Below, piece after piece: positions 33,800-40,626 of a stretch of DNA of 42,799 nucleotides; position 1 is the first letter of the stretch; the number at the start of each line of letters is the position of its first letter. The notes below the pieces were generated by a model. It searched no databases. It worked only from the letters and a program-made list of their open reading frames with translations, and was not told where the DNA came from. The DNA is taken from positions 1 through 42,799 of the forward strand of contig JAFYUZ010000077.1 in NCBI GenBank assembly GCA_017549365.1, in the 5' to 3' direction. A program made the position numbers and the translations under genes. The DNA is from Clostridia bacterium. GTDB lineage: Bacteria > Bacillota > Clostridia > Oscillospirales > CAG-382.

Positions 33800-34738
33800 A
33801 TGAAAAAAATCACCATCATTTTAACCTTTGTTCTTTGTCTTGTCCTGCTTTGCGGATGCAAAGGGCAGAATGTAAAAAAAGGCGAGATCGTCACCTTTGG
33901 TCAGGACGAAAAGGGCGAGAATATGTTTTTTGAGCTTGCCTGCGAAAAGGAAAATCTGGGATTTCGCATAACAGACGACACCGAGCTTGTTGTTGCCGAC
34001 GGCGAAATTTTTGATGCTCTCGGCATTTCCGAGGATGAATTTGACTTTGACTATCTTTCGTGCGACATGACAGTTTCGGTTTTGGCAGGCGATGCGGCAG
34101 AAAGTGCCGATGATATGGTGGACAAATGCGTTTCGGGCTGGTACTATGCCGAAAAGATCACCGTCGAGCACTTGAACGAAGAATATTTTGCCGTCGATTA
34201 TAAGCCCGTCATCTACCTTTACCCCGAAAAAGAGACCGACGTCAGCGTAAAGCTTGACTACAAAGGCAAGCTTACCTGCACTTATCCCAAATATTCCGAC
34301 GGCTGGCTTGTTACGGCGCACCCCGACGGAACGATCGTTGACGGCAAGGGCAAAGAATACAACTACCTCTATTGGGAGGGCGAAAGCGGCGCGGAATACG
34401 ATTTTTCACAGAGCTTTTGCGTAAAAGGCGAGGACACGGCGGCTTTTCTTGAAGATGCCCTTGCAAAGCTTGGTCTTACAAGGCGTGAGGCAAACGAATT
34501 TATCGTTTTCTGGTTGCCGCAGATGGAGAAAAATCCATACAATCTCATAGCTTTTCAAAACGAGGTCTACACCGAAAACGCACCTCTTGAAATATCTCCC
34601 CGTCCCGACACGGTCATCCGCGTATTCATGGCGGTGAAAGCTTCGGATGAATACGTGGATACAGAAGAACAGATACTTTCTTCTCCCGAAAGAAAAGGCT
34701 TTACCGCGGTCGAATGGGGCGGAAGCATTGTCGGTTAA
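33800..34738 (+). CDS. Putative lipoprotein with conserved KPVIYLYPE domain
   Basis: A 312-residue exported protein. The N-terminus (MKKITIILTFVLCLVLLCGC) is a lipoprotein signal with the lipid-modified cysteine at C20 (LCGC lipobox). Residues 25-130 are acidic and unrecognised. The C-terminal 180 residues start with DYKPVIYLYPEKETDVSVKL and include TYPKYSDGWLVTAHPDGT, YNYLYWEG and FIVFWLPQMEKNPYN. I have seen this domain in many hypothetical proteins of Clostridia and relatives but know no function for it. The ATG at 33800 is nine bases after AGGAGG; an ATG overlapping that site is rejected. The stop shares the palindrome TTAA with the convergent spmB stop, with no terminator between. Confidence 0.85.
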   Translation: MKKITIILTFVLCLVLLCGCKGQNVKKGEIVTFGQDEKGENMFFELACEKENLGFRITDDTELVVADGEIFDALGISEDEFDFDYLSCDMTVSVLAGDAAESADDMVDKCVSGWYYAEKITVEHLNEEYFAVDYKPVIYLYPEKETDVSVKLDYKGKLTCTYPKYSDGWLVTAHPDGTIVDGKGKEYNYLYWEGESGAEYDFSQSFCVKGEDTAAFLEDALAKLGLTRREANEFIVFWLPQMEKNPYNLIAFQNEVYTENAPLEISPRPDTVIRVFMAVKASDEYVDTEEQILSSPERKGFTAVEWGGSIVG

Positions 34739-35253
34739 AGCATCAATTTTGCAATAAAGCACGAAAAAACAAGGCAAAATATCATAACGGCAAAAGAAAC
34801 GGGCAGGGCGTATCCTGTCCGTTTCGCTTTTATATGCGAAAAATACACCGAAAGGGTATAAAGGATCGTGTCGGACGAGCCCATAAACACCGATGCCGAA
34901 AGAGCCGCAGAACTGTCGGGTCCGCAAAGCGAAAAAAGCTCTGTTATCGCAGCAGTGGCTCCGCTTCCCGAAATCGGACGGACGGTTGCCACGGGCAAAA
35001 GCTCGGGCGGTATCCCAAGCGCTTTGCACACGGGGGATGCGGCGCGGCACAAAGCATCCATTCCGCCGCTTGCCGAAAACATTTTTACCGCAACGATAAG
35101 AAGTATGAGGGTGGGCAAAAGATCATAGGTCAGCCTTGCTCCGTCACGGCATCCCGAAAGAAAAAGAGAAAGGGTGTCTTTTTTTGAAAAAAACATCACT
35201 GCCGCACTGCACAAAAATACGGCAGGAAGAAAAAATGAGGCAACCGACGTCAT
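34735..35253 (-). CDS. spmB: Spore maturation protein B
   Basis: A 172-residue membrane protein of the SpmB (nucleoside-recognition-domain) family, with four to five hydrophobic segments. Conserved features are LTYDLLPTLILLIVAVKMF and RPISGSGATA (about residues 93-102), followed by GPDSSAALSASVFMGSSDT. SpmA and SpmB are needed for normal dehydration of the spore core in Bacillus subtilis. The start overlaps the spmA stop as ATGA. It supports a spore-forming host. Confidence 0.93.
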   Translation of the reverse strand: MTSVASFFLPAVFLCSAAVMFFSKKDTLSLFLSGCRDGARLTYDLLPTLILLIVAVKMFSASGGMDALCRAASPVCKALGIPPELLPVATVRPISGSGATAAITELFSLCGPDSSAALSASVFMGSSDTILYTLSVYFSHIKAKRTGYALPVSFAVMIFCLVFSCFIAKLML

Positions 35254-35840
35254 CTTTTTCTCCTTTTTCTGCCGTCAAAAAACGCGCATATTCTGCATAG
35301 CACCACGGCAAAGAGTAATGTGGCAAGAGAGCAGACAAGAATCGGTGCGATTATGGCGTGGGGCGCCAACGAGCCAGATGCCGAGCGAAGGGCGATAAGG
35401 GTTGTGGGGACAAGTTGTATGGGACAGGTGGCAAGCACCGAAAAGGTCATCATGTCGCGGTAAAGACTGCGGTCCTGCGCAAGATTTTGCATGGCAGAAA
35501 GCCCCGAGGGAAGGGCGGCGTTGCCAAGCCCCAAAAGGTTTGCGGCAAAATTTGCCGATATTTCGCTTGTGCCAACCCCTTTTTTGAAGGCTGAGGGGTA
35601 GATGCGGCAAAGTATCGGCCGCGAAAGCTTTGATATCAGCTTTGTTACGCCTGCGCCGTCAAGAACATTTATTATCCCTTTCCAAAGGCACAGCATTCCC
35701 AGCATTGATACCGAAACAGAAACGGCGTCCGAAGCACCGTTTATTATGGCATCACCCAGCTGCGCCATTCTGCCGCAAAGCAAGGCAAATACAAAAGAGG
35801 CGGAAACGAGAACCGAAAAAACTTTTGTTAACACAGGCAT
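35250..35840 (-). CDS. spmA: Spore maturation protein A
   Basis: A 196-residue membrane protein of the SpmA family, with a Gate-type (nucleoside recognition) domain. Typical segments are IINGASDAVSVSVSMLGML (residues 33-51), ISANFAANLLGLGNAALPSG and TCPIQLVPTTLIALRSASG. It probably forms a transporter or channel with SpmB. The ribosome site (AAAGG) is close to the chosen ATG at 35840, so the start is less certain than the rest; the region upstream is shared with the divergent AbrB-type gene. No sporulation sigma-factor promoter is obvious by eye. Confidence 0.93.
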   Translation of the reverse strand: MPVLTKVFSVLVSASFVFALLCGRMAQLGDAIINGASDAVSVSVSMLGMLCLWKGIINVLDGAGVTKLISKLSRPILCRIYPSAFKKGVGTSEISANFAANLLGLGNAALPSGLSAMQNLAQDRSLYRDMMTFSVLATCPIQLVPTTLIALRSASGSLAPHAIIAPILVCSLATLLFAVVLCRICAFFDGRKRRKR

Positions 35841-35872
35841 CGACCTTTCTTTGAAAATTTGACAAAACTTGC

Positions 35873-35924
35873 CAAAAATGTGCTTTTACAGAAGAAAAAT
35901 GTTGACATCGGGAGAAAAATGTTG
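35873..35924. repeat. Phased direct repeats over the AbrB-type promoter
   Basis: GAAAAATGTTG occurs exactly at 35894-35904 and 35914-35924, with a 20-base period (two helical turns), and a degenerate copy (CAAAAATGTGC) at 35873-35883. The two perfect copies straddle the -35 box and the spacer. They are candidate sites for autoregulation by the product of 35983-36237. Confidence 0.55.
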
Positions 35925-35930
35925 TATAAT
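35902..35930 (+). promoter_or_regulatory. Perfect consensus sigma-A promoter of the AbrB-type gene
   Basis: TTGACA (35902-35907), 17 bases, TATAAT (35925-35930). It is 52 bases before the ATG at 35983. Such a strong promoter implies control by a repressor. Confidence 0.88.
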
Positions 35931-35982
35931 GTAAGTATGAAAAAAGATATAAAAAACGATATGAAAAAAGAGGGGGATTGCT

Positions 35983-36237
35983 ATGAAACCATTGGGGGTC
36001 GTGCGTACAGTTGACAGATTGGGAAGGATCGTGCTTCCCGCAGATCTTCGAAAAAGAATGGGTTACGAAGTGGATGAGCCCATCGAGATCTTTGTTGACG
36101 AGGACAAAGTTATTTTGAAAAAATACAACCCCACCTGCCTTTTCTGCGGCTCCAGCGAAAACACAGTTAAGTACAAGGACAAGCTTGTTTGCGCCGAATG
36201 TGCAAAAAAACTTACAGAACTGTGCAACTATCTTTAA
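35983..36237 (+). CDS. AbrB-family transition-state regulator with C-terminal zinc ribbon
   Basis: An 84-residue DNA-binding protein. Residues 1-47 form an AbrB/SpoVT swapped-hairpin domain (GVVRTVDRLGRIVLPADLRK, then PIEIFVDEDKVILKKY). Residues 50-75 add a zinc ribbon with two CxxC knuckles (C52/C55 and C70/C73). B. subtilis AbrB has the N-terminal fold but not this zinc knuckle; the combination is seen in other Clostridia regulators annotated as AbrB. These proteins control the shift from growth to sporulation, biofilm or toxin production. GAGGGGGA lies before the ATG. It is divergent from spmA-spmB, has a perfect promoter overlaid by phased repeats, and is likely self-repressed. Confidence 0.92.
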   Translation: MKPLGVVRTVDRLGRIVLPADLRKRMGYEVDEPIEIFVDEDKVILKKYNPTCLFCGSSENTVKYKDKLVCAECAKKLTELCNYL

Positions 36238-36277
36238 TATATTATTTCCCAAATCGGTTTATTACAGAATAAAAATA

Positions 36278-36304
36278 AAGGCTCACCATGTGTGAGCCTT
36301 TTTT
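36278..36304. terminator. Bidirectional terminator after the AbrB-type gene
   Basis: The stem AAGGCTCAC (36278-36286) pairs with GTGAGCCTT (36292-36300) around a 5-base loop, with T6 at the end. It also lies just past the stop of the convergent serine hydrolase gene. Confidence 0.9.
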
Positions 36305-36322
36305 ATATTGTTATTTGAATTG

Positions 36323-37798
36323 TTATTCACATTTTCCCATTGCAATGCCCTGATATTCGTCAAAGAAGGCTTCTGCCGTCTTTTCCATCTTCACGGTAAC
36401 GCGGTTGTCCTTGAAAGAAAAGATCATGTCGAGAATACCAAAATATTTGTCTATGGCCTGCACCTTGATATGAAGCTTTTTTGCCTCCAAAAAGTTTGCC
36501 GAAACGGCACATTCGTATTTGTTGCCGGGGCAGGGCTTGCCTGCGGTCATGTCCGAGTAGCCTTCTTCGGGGAATTTTTGGAATTCGTTGTGTCCGTATC
36601 CGAATTTTATTGCCTTGTCGCCGGTGGCGTTGGTGTAATAAAGGGTGCCGCCGCAATCGTCAAAGTCAATGCGGAATTTTTCTATCTTCATGGGGTTTTC
36701 GTAAAGGGTATATGTTTTTCCCGAGATCTCTTTGCCAAAAGAAGTGTCAAACATGGGCTTTGCAAAATTAAGCACTCTTGTGTTCTCATATTTGCAAAGA
36801 GCATCGTACGCCTGCTTGTTTTCGGGCAAGGGCTTGTCCGACAGCTTTCTTATGATGTTGTTGTAAAGATCGTGGAAAATAAGGAAGCGCGAGTGGGGAT
36901 TTCCCTGGTTGTCAGAGGTGATTACCATGATAAAATCGTGGGCTCTGTCGCAGATGGCAAGCTGATCGCCCATACCAAGGAAGCAGAAGCCGCCGTCATA
37001 CGACTGCCAGATCTGATATCCGTAGCCGAGAGAGGAATAGGAGACCGAGCCGTAATGATTGTTTGCCACGAGATATGACGTTGCATCCTTTACGTATTCT
37101 TCGCTCATATACTGCTTGCCGTTCCATGCGCCGTTGTTCATAACAAAGCGGGCAAAAAGCAGAAGATCGTAGGTGGTGCACATAACGCCCGAATCGGCAA
37201 AAGAATGTCCGCCGGGGCATTTTACACAGTAGGCGTCTTTTGAAAAACCGATGTCTGAAAGAAAACGGTCTTTCATATAATCAAGAAAAGGCTTGCCGGT
37301 GATCCTTTCGACGATGGCGCCCAGCATATAGGAAACGGGGCTGTCGTATTCCCAGATGGTCTGCGAATAATACTTGTGCGGCTGGTGGAAATAAAGCTTG
37401 AGTCTGTCGTCTGTGTTTGAATAGAACCAGTATCCGAGAGCCGTCTGGCAGGTGGACATGGTAAGGGTGTCGCGGATGGTCATTTCGGCAAGCTCGGCAT
37501 CGCAGTTTTCGTCGGTGACGTACTCGGGAAAGTAGCTTACAAACTTGTCGTCAAGCGACATTTTGCCCTCGTCAATAAGAAGGCCTATTGCAATGCCCAC
37601 AAAGCTTTTTGACACCGAATACATACGGTGCTTGAAATCGCGGCAGAAGGGAGCATAATGAGTTTCGGAAATAATGCTGTTTCCGCGGGCAAGGATGAGC
37701 GAGTGGGTGTTAAGGTTGTTTTCCTCGAGGGTTTTTATGTAGTTAAGTATCGCTTCGGACGAAATGCCCGCCTGTTCGGGGGATATTCTTTCAAACAT
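36323..37798 (-). CDS. Serine hydrolase of the class C beta-lactamase / DD-peptidase family
   Basis: A 491-residue protein without a signal peptide. Residues 1-350 carry the penicillin-recognising fold: SVSK (S61, K64) as the SxxK motif, EYDS (Y150) at the YxN/YxS position, and a GGHSF stretch in the area of the usual KTG/HxG motif. About 140 residues follow as a separate beta-rich C-terminal domain (KTYTLYENPMKIEKFRIDF), a lipocalin-like tail found in many such esterases. With no export signal it is more likely an intracellular esterase or peptidase than a resistance enzyme. AAAGGAG precedes the ATG at 37798; a much longer upstream frame crosses two promoters. It is divergent from the M23-holin cassette. 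Confidence 0.88.
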   Translation of the reverse strand: MFERISPEQAGISSEAILNYIKTLEENNLNTHSLILARGNSIISETHYAPFCRDFKHRMYSVSKSFVGIAIGLLIDEGKMSLDDKFVSYFPEYVTDENCDAELAEMTIRDTLTMSTCQTALGYWFYSNTDDRLKLYFHQPHKYYSQTIWEYDSPVSYMLGAIVERITGKPFLDYMKDRFLSDIGFSKDAYCVKCPGGHSFADSGVMCTTYDLLLFARFVMNNGAWNGKQYMSEEYVKDATSYLVANNHYGSVSYSSLGYGYQIWQSYDGGFCFLGMGDQLAICDRAHDFIMVITSDNQGNPHSRFLIFHDLYNNIIRKLSDKPLPENKQAYDALCKYENTRVLNFAKPMFDTSFGKEISGKTYTLYENPMKIEKFRIDFDDCGGTLYYTNATGDKAIKFGYGHNEFQKFPEEGYSDMTAGKPCPGNKYECAVSANFLEAKKLHIKVQAIDKYFGILDMIFSFKDNRVTVKMEKTAEAFFDEYQGIAMGKCE

Positions 37799-37832
37799 AT
37801 TTTTTCTCCTTTGTAAAGAGTGGTATAAATTC

Positions 37833-37861
37833 AGTATAGTATACTTTTGCTCGTTTGTAAA
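37833..37861 (-). promoter_or_regulatory. Promoter of the serine hydrolase gene
   Basis: On the minus strand TTTACA (37861-37856), 17 bases, TATACT (37838-37833), 35 bases before the ATG. Confidence 0.7.
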
Positions 37862-37892
37862 GTGGCAAAAAGCGACTTTTTGACAAACAAAA

Positions 37893-37906
37893 AGAACAAA
37901 AGTTCT
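37893..37906. promoter_or_regulatory. LexA/DinR (SOS) box 1
   Basis: AGAAC-AAAA-GTTCT, a perfect 14-base inverted repeat containing GAAC-N4-GTTC, the core of the Gram-positive LexA operator. It lies just upstream of the -35 box at 37915. Confidence 0.7.
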
Positions 37907-37914
37907 AAAACGTA

Positions 37915-37943
37915 TTGACAAAAGAACAAATGTTTGATATAAT
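37915..37943 (+). promoter_or_regulatory. Perfect consensus promoter of the M23-holin cassette
   Basis: TTGACA (37915-37920), 17 bases, TATAAT (37938-37943). A second LexA-type box fills the spacer. A promoter this strong in front of lysis genes needs tight repression. Confidence 0.9.
37923..37936. promoter_or_regulatory. LexA/DinR (SOS) box 2, within the promoter spacer
   Basis: AGAAC-AAAT-GTTTG fits the Bacillus consensus CGAACRNRYGTTYG in all but the first base. Its centre is 30 bases (three turns) from that of box 1, so two LexA dimers would sit on the same DNA face and block RNA polymerase. Confidence 0.7.
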
Positions 37944-37976
37944 ATCTCCGACAGAAAACAAAAGGGAAAGCTCGCA

Positions 37977-37999
37977 CGCCGCGGAGCATGCTTGCGGCG
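37977..37999 (+). other. Hairpin in the leader of the M23-holin transcript
   Basis: CGCCGC (37977-37982) pairs with GCGGCG (37994-37999), with an internal AGCATGCT palindrome extending the stem. It ends about 10 bases before the ribosome site and is not followed by a T run, so it is more likely a translation or stability element than a terminator. Confidence 0.5.
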
Positions 38000-38021
38000 G
38001 AACTGTTGAAAGGAGAAAAAT

Positions 38022-38630
38022 ATGTTATCACCGTTTAAGGGAAGTTTTCGAGTTACCTGCGAAAGAGGATGGCGAAATCTTTTTGGAAAAAGGGAATACC
38101 ACAAGGGGCTTGATCTTGTGGGGATCGACGACACCACAGTGTATGCGGTGGGGGACGGGGAGGTTTCTGTCCTGTACGAAAAGGACGGCTTCGGAAAATA
38201 CGTCCGCCAGACTCTGTCCGACGGCAGAAGGATATATTACGCTCACCTTGACGAAATTTACGCCCAAAACGCAAGTAGCGTGAAAGTTGGGGATCCCATC
38301 GGAAAAATGGGCGCCACAGGCAAGGTCACGGGGGTGCATCTGCATCTTGAACTGCGCCCGAAAGGAGTGACGAAAGAAAGCCTTGACATCTGCGAATACA
38401 CCGGAATAGTCAACAAAAGAGCGCAGTATTACTACGAGACAAAAAACAGGTTCAGCTATGACGATCTTGTGGAAAAGCTGATGGTTTTGGGCATTGTCAC
38501 AGGCGAAAACATGGTTTCGTGGGAGTTGATGCTGTCGGGCAGGGCGCAGATCAGATACGAATATGTGCGCACGCTTTTAAAGCGGTGCTGCGAAAAAATA
38601 ACGGAACTTGAAAAAGAAAGGAAAACGTGA
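38022..38630 (+). CDS. M23 (LytM) endopeptidase, phage-type endolysin
   Basis: A 202-residue zinc peptidase. All active-site residues are present: H27 and D31 (HKGLD, zinc ligands), H75 (YYAHLD), and H106/H108 (GVHLHLEL). M23 enzymes cut peptidoglycan cross-bridges. There is no signal peptide or wall-anchor, so the enzyme should stay in the cytosol until a membrane pore releases it. The C-terminal 65 residues (FSYDDLVEKLMVLGIVT and IRYEYVRTLLKRC) look like the short helical tail of endolysins from gut clostridial phages. GAAAGGAG precedes the ATG, and the stop overlaps the holin start as TGATG. The promoter carries two LexA boxes. It is divergent from a serine hydrolase gene. Confidence 0.9.
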   Translation: MLSPFKGSFRVTCERGWRNLFGKREYHKGLDLVGIDDTTVYAVGDGEVSVLYEKDGFGKYVRQTLSDGRRIYYAHLDEIYAQNASSVKVGDPIGKMGATGKVTGVHLHLELRPKGVTKESLDICEYTGIVNKRAQYYYETKNRFSYDDLVEKLMVLGIVTGENMVSWELMLSGRAQIRYEYVRTLLKRCCEKITELEKERKT

Positions 38631-39076
38631 TGAAAAAAGATTTTATAAAACCACTTTTGTCGGCGGCACTTTCTGCCGCCGCCATATATCTTGAAAAGCT
38701 GGCTTTGCCGATCATTGTTCTGCTTTTTGCCATGTGTGCCGATTATGTCACGGGAATGGTGGGGGCGTATGTGACGGGCAGACTTTCGAGCCGCGTTGGC
38801 ATTGTGGGGATAGTGAAAAAGCTGTGTTATATGTTTGCCGTGGTCTGCGGTATCATAATCGACTATGTTCTTGCAAGCGTATCTTCCGATATCGGAATGC
38901 CCGGGGCAAAGATCTGCTTTTTCGGCACCCTTGTAACCGTGTGGCTGATACTGAACGAGGTGGTGAGTATTCTTGAAAATCTGTCGGAGGTGGGAGTGCC
39001 CCTGCCGTCTTTTTTAAAAAAGATCACCGAAAAGCTCAAAAAAACCGCCGAACAAACTGCAGAGCACACAAAATGA
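38630..39076 (+). CDS. Phage holin family protein (toxin secretion/phage lysis type)
   Basis: A 148-residue membrane protein of the Phage_holin_4_1 group, which also includes TcdE and UviB-like holins. Hydrophobic segments are near residues 6-22, 26-44, 62-86 and 96-114. The family's ADYVTGM motif follows segment 2 (about residues 37-43) and GIVKKL precedes segment 3. The last 30 residues are charged and helical (SFLKKITEKLKKTAEQTAEH). It would form membrane pores that let the M23 endolysin reach the wall. The ATG at 38630 overlaps the endolysin stop, and AAAGGA lies upstream. Only a weak 5-bp hairpin (39080-39095) follows. Phage structural genes are absent on both sides. Confidence 0.92.
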   Translation: MKKDFIKPLLSAALSAAAIYLEKLALPIIVLLFAMCADYVTGMVGAYVTGRLSSRVGIVGIVKKLCYMFAVVCGIIIDYVLASVSSDIGMPGAKICFFGTLVTVWLILNEVVSILENLSEVGVPLPSFLKKITEKLKKTAEQTAEHTK

Positions 39077-39149
39077 TCTGATACAGTGTCGTATCTTTTA
39101 CACTTTCTATCGTTTTTCTTACAAAATCTGCAATTTTACAAAATTTCTC

Positions 39150-39178
39150 TTTACATATTTTTTATTTTGCTCTATAAT
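39150..39178 (+). promoter_or_regulatory. Sigma-A promoter of the nucleotidase-isomerase-aroEK run
   Basis: TTTACA (39150-39155), 17 bases, TATAAT (39173-39178), 35 bases before the TTG start. The preceding 39077-39149 holds a GATAC-N6-GTATC repeat and an AT-rich stretch only. Confidence 0.7.
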
Positions 39179-39212
39179 ATGAAAATAACCGAAAAAAGAG
39201 GAGGGAGTACGC

Positions 39213-39788
39213 TTGTCAAATTCGTTTTTTGCCTTTGCATTCCGAATGAAATACATCAACCGCTGGGGTCTGATGAAAAATTCGCGATACGAAAATCTCA
39301 CCGAGCATTCGGCACAGACCGCCATGATCGCCCATTGCCTTGCGGTCATTGGCAACAAGATCTACGGCAAAAGCTACGACCCCGACCGCATCGCCCTTTT
39401 TGCTCTTTATCACGACGTATCCGAGCTTGTCACGGGTGATCTTCCCACCCCCGTCAAATACTACAACGACGATATCTTAAAAAGCTACCGCGAGATAGAA
39501 GAGCACGCCAAAGAGCAGATCTTGAAAAAACTGCCATCCGAGCTTTATGACGAATATTTTGATATCATAAACGAAAACTGCTCGGACGACGAGAGAAAGA
39601 TCATAAAGTCGGCAGACAAGCTTTGCGCTCTTATCAAGTGCATCGAAGAGGTAAAAAACGGAAATTCCGAATTTACCAAGGCGCACGAGAGCAGCTTCCG
39701 TTCGGTGGAAAACACCGACCTTGACGAGGTTAAATATTTTATAGACAATATGCTTCCCGCGTTTTATCTTACGCTGGACGAGCTTTAA
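39213..39788 (+). CDS. yfbR: 5'-deoxynucleotidase, YfbR-like HD-domain protein
   Basis: A 191-residue HD phosphohydrolase. Diagnostic residues are in NSRYENLTEHSAQTAMIAH (residues 23-41), the YHDVSELVTGDLPTPVKY block holding the HD dyad, and KSADKLCALIKC with the last metal Asp. YfbR converts 5'-deoxynucleoside monophosphates to nucleosides. The start is a TTG at 39213, well placed after GAGGAGGGAG; the ATG 11 codons downstream has no ribosome site. No terminator follows, and the next gene starts 31 bases later. The fragment at 1-116 is a related HD protein of another branch. Confidence 0.92.
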   Translation: MSNSFFAFAFRMKYINRWGLMKNSRYENLTEHSAQTAMIAHCLAVIGNKIYGKSYDPDRIALFALYHDVSELVTGDLPTPVKYYNDDILKSYREIEEHAKEQILKKLPSELYDEYFDIINENCSDDERKIIKSADKLCALIKCIEEVKNGNSEFTKAHESSFRSVENTDLDEVKYFIDNMLPAFYLTLDEL

Positions 39789-39819
39789 AAAACAAAAAAC
39801 GAAAGAGAGGAACCAAATT

Positions 39820-40626
39820 ATGGCACTCAAAATCGGCGCAATGGCTGAATCCTTCAGAAAAGAAACTTTCCGTGAATCAATCGAGACTGCGGCAGGTCTC
39901 GGAGTTACGGGTATTCAGGCTTATATCACAGACAGAAGCCAGCTGCTTCGCGTTGACGAAATGAACGACGCAAAGATAAAGGAAGTTATGGACATCATGA
40001 AGTCCAACGGCCTCATCTTCTCGGCTATCTGCGGCGACATGGGATATGGCTTTGACGATCCCGAGCAGAACCCCAAGTACATCGAGATCTCCAAGAGAAT
40101 TCTTGATGTGGCAAAGAAGCTTGACTGTAACATCGTTACAACCCACATCCATCAGGTCCCCGAGGTTGACAACGCAACCACAGAAGTTTTGCGCAAGGCG
40201 TGCAACGAGCTTGCATCCTACGCTGACAGCATCGGCTCTTGCTTTGCTCTTGAGACAGGTCCCGAACCCGGATCGAGACTTGCAAGATTTTTAAGATCGC
40301 TTGATGCCAAGGGCGTAAGAGTAAACCTTGACCCCGCAAACCTTGTTATGTGCGCAGGCGACGATCCTGTGGATGCGGTTGAACACCTCAAGGATTACAT
40401 CGTTCACACCCACGCAAAGGACGGCAGAATGCTTCCCGACAACAAGTACATCGAGCTTCCTTTGGGTACAGGCGATGTGCCCTTTGATGCATACCTTAAA
40501 AAGCTTGTTGAAGTCGGCTTTGACGGATATCTCACCATCGAGCGCGAGGTTGGCGACAATCCTTACGACGATATCAAGCTTGCTTACGATTTCCTTTGCG
40601 AAAAGAAGGCAAAGCTTAATGTCTGA
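39820..40626 (+). CDS. Sugar phosphate isomerase/epimerase (AP endonuclease 2 TIM-barrel family)
   Basis: A 268-residue xylose-isomerase-like TIM barrel. The divalent-metal ligands are apparent in ALETGPEPGS (E), VNLDPANLV (D), HTHAKD (H) and LTIERE (E). Members isomerise or epimerise keto-sugars or inositol derivatives; the substrate cannot be inferred here. GAGAGGAA lies before the ATG. The 3' end overlaps the HAD phosphatase gene by 8 bases, so the two are translationally coupled and may act on the same sugar phosphate. Codon choice in this gene (AAG, ATC, TTC rich) suggests higher expression than its neighbours. Confidence 0.9.
   Translation: MALKIGAMAESFRKETFRESIETAAGLGVTGIQAYITDRSQLLRVDEMNDAKIKEVMDIMKSNGLIFSAICGDMGYGFDDPEQNPKYIEISKRILDVAKKLDCNIVTTHIHQVPEVDNATTEVLRKACNELASYADSIGSCFALETGPEPGSRLARFLRSLDAKGVRVNLDPANLVMCAGDDPVDAVEHLKDYIVHTHAKDGRMLPDNKYIELPLGTGDVPFDAYLKKLVEVGFDGYLTIEREVGDNPYDDIKLAYDFLCEKKAKLNV

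Noticed and set aside
37799..38137. N-terminal extension of the serine hydrolase to 38137
   Set aside because: It would translate through both promoters and the LexA boxes. The ATG at 37798 has an ideal AAAGGAG, and the family begins with a similar MF-x-R-I-x-PE segment.
37893..39076. Intact prophage
   Set aside because: Only lysis genes are present. There are no integrase, portal, terminase, capsid or tail genes, and the flanks are ordinary chromosomal genes.
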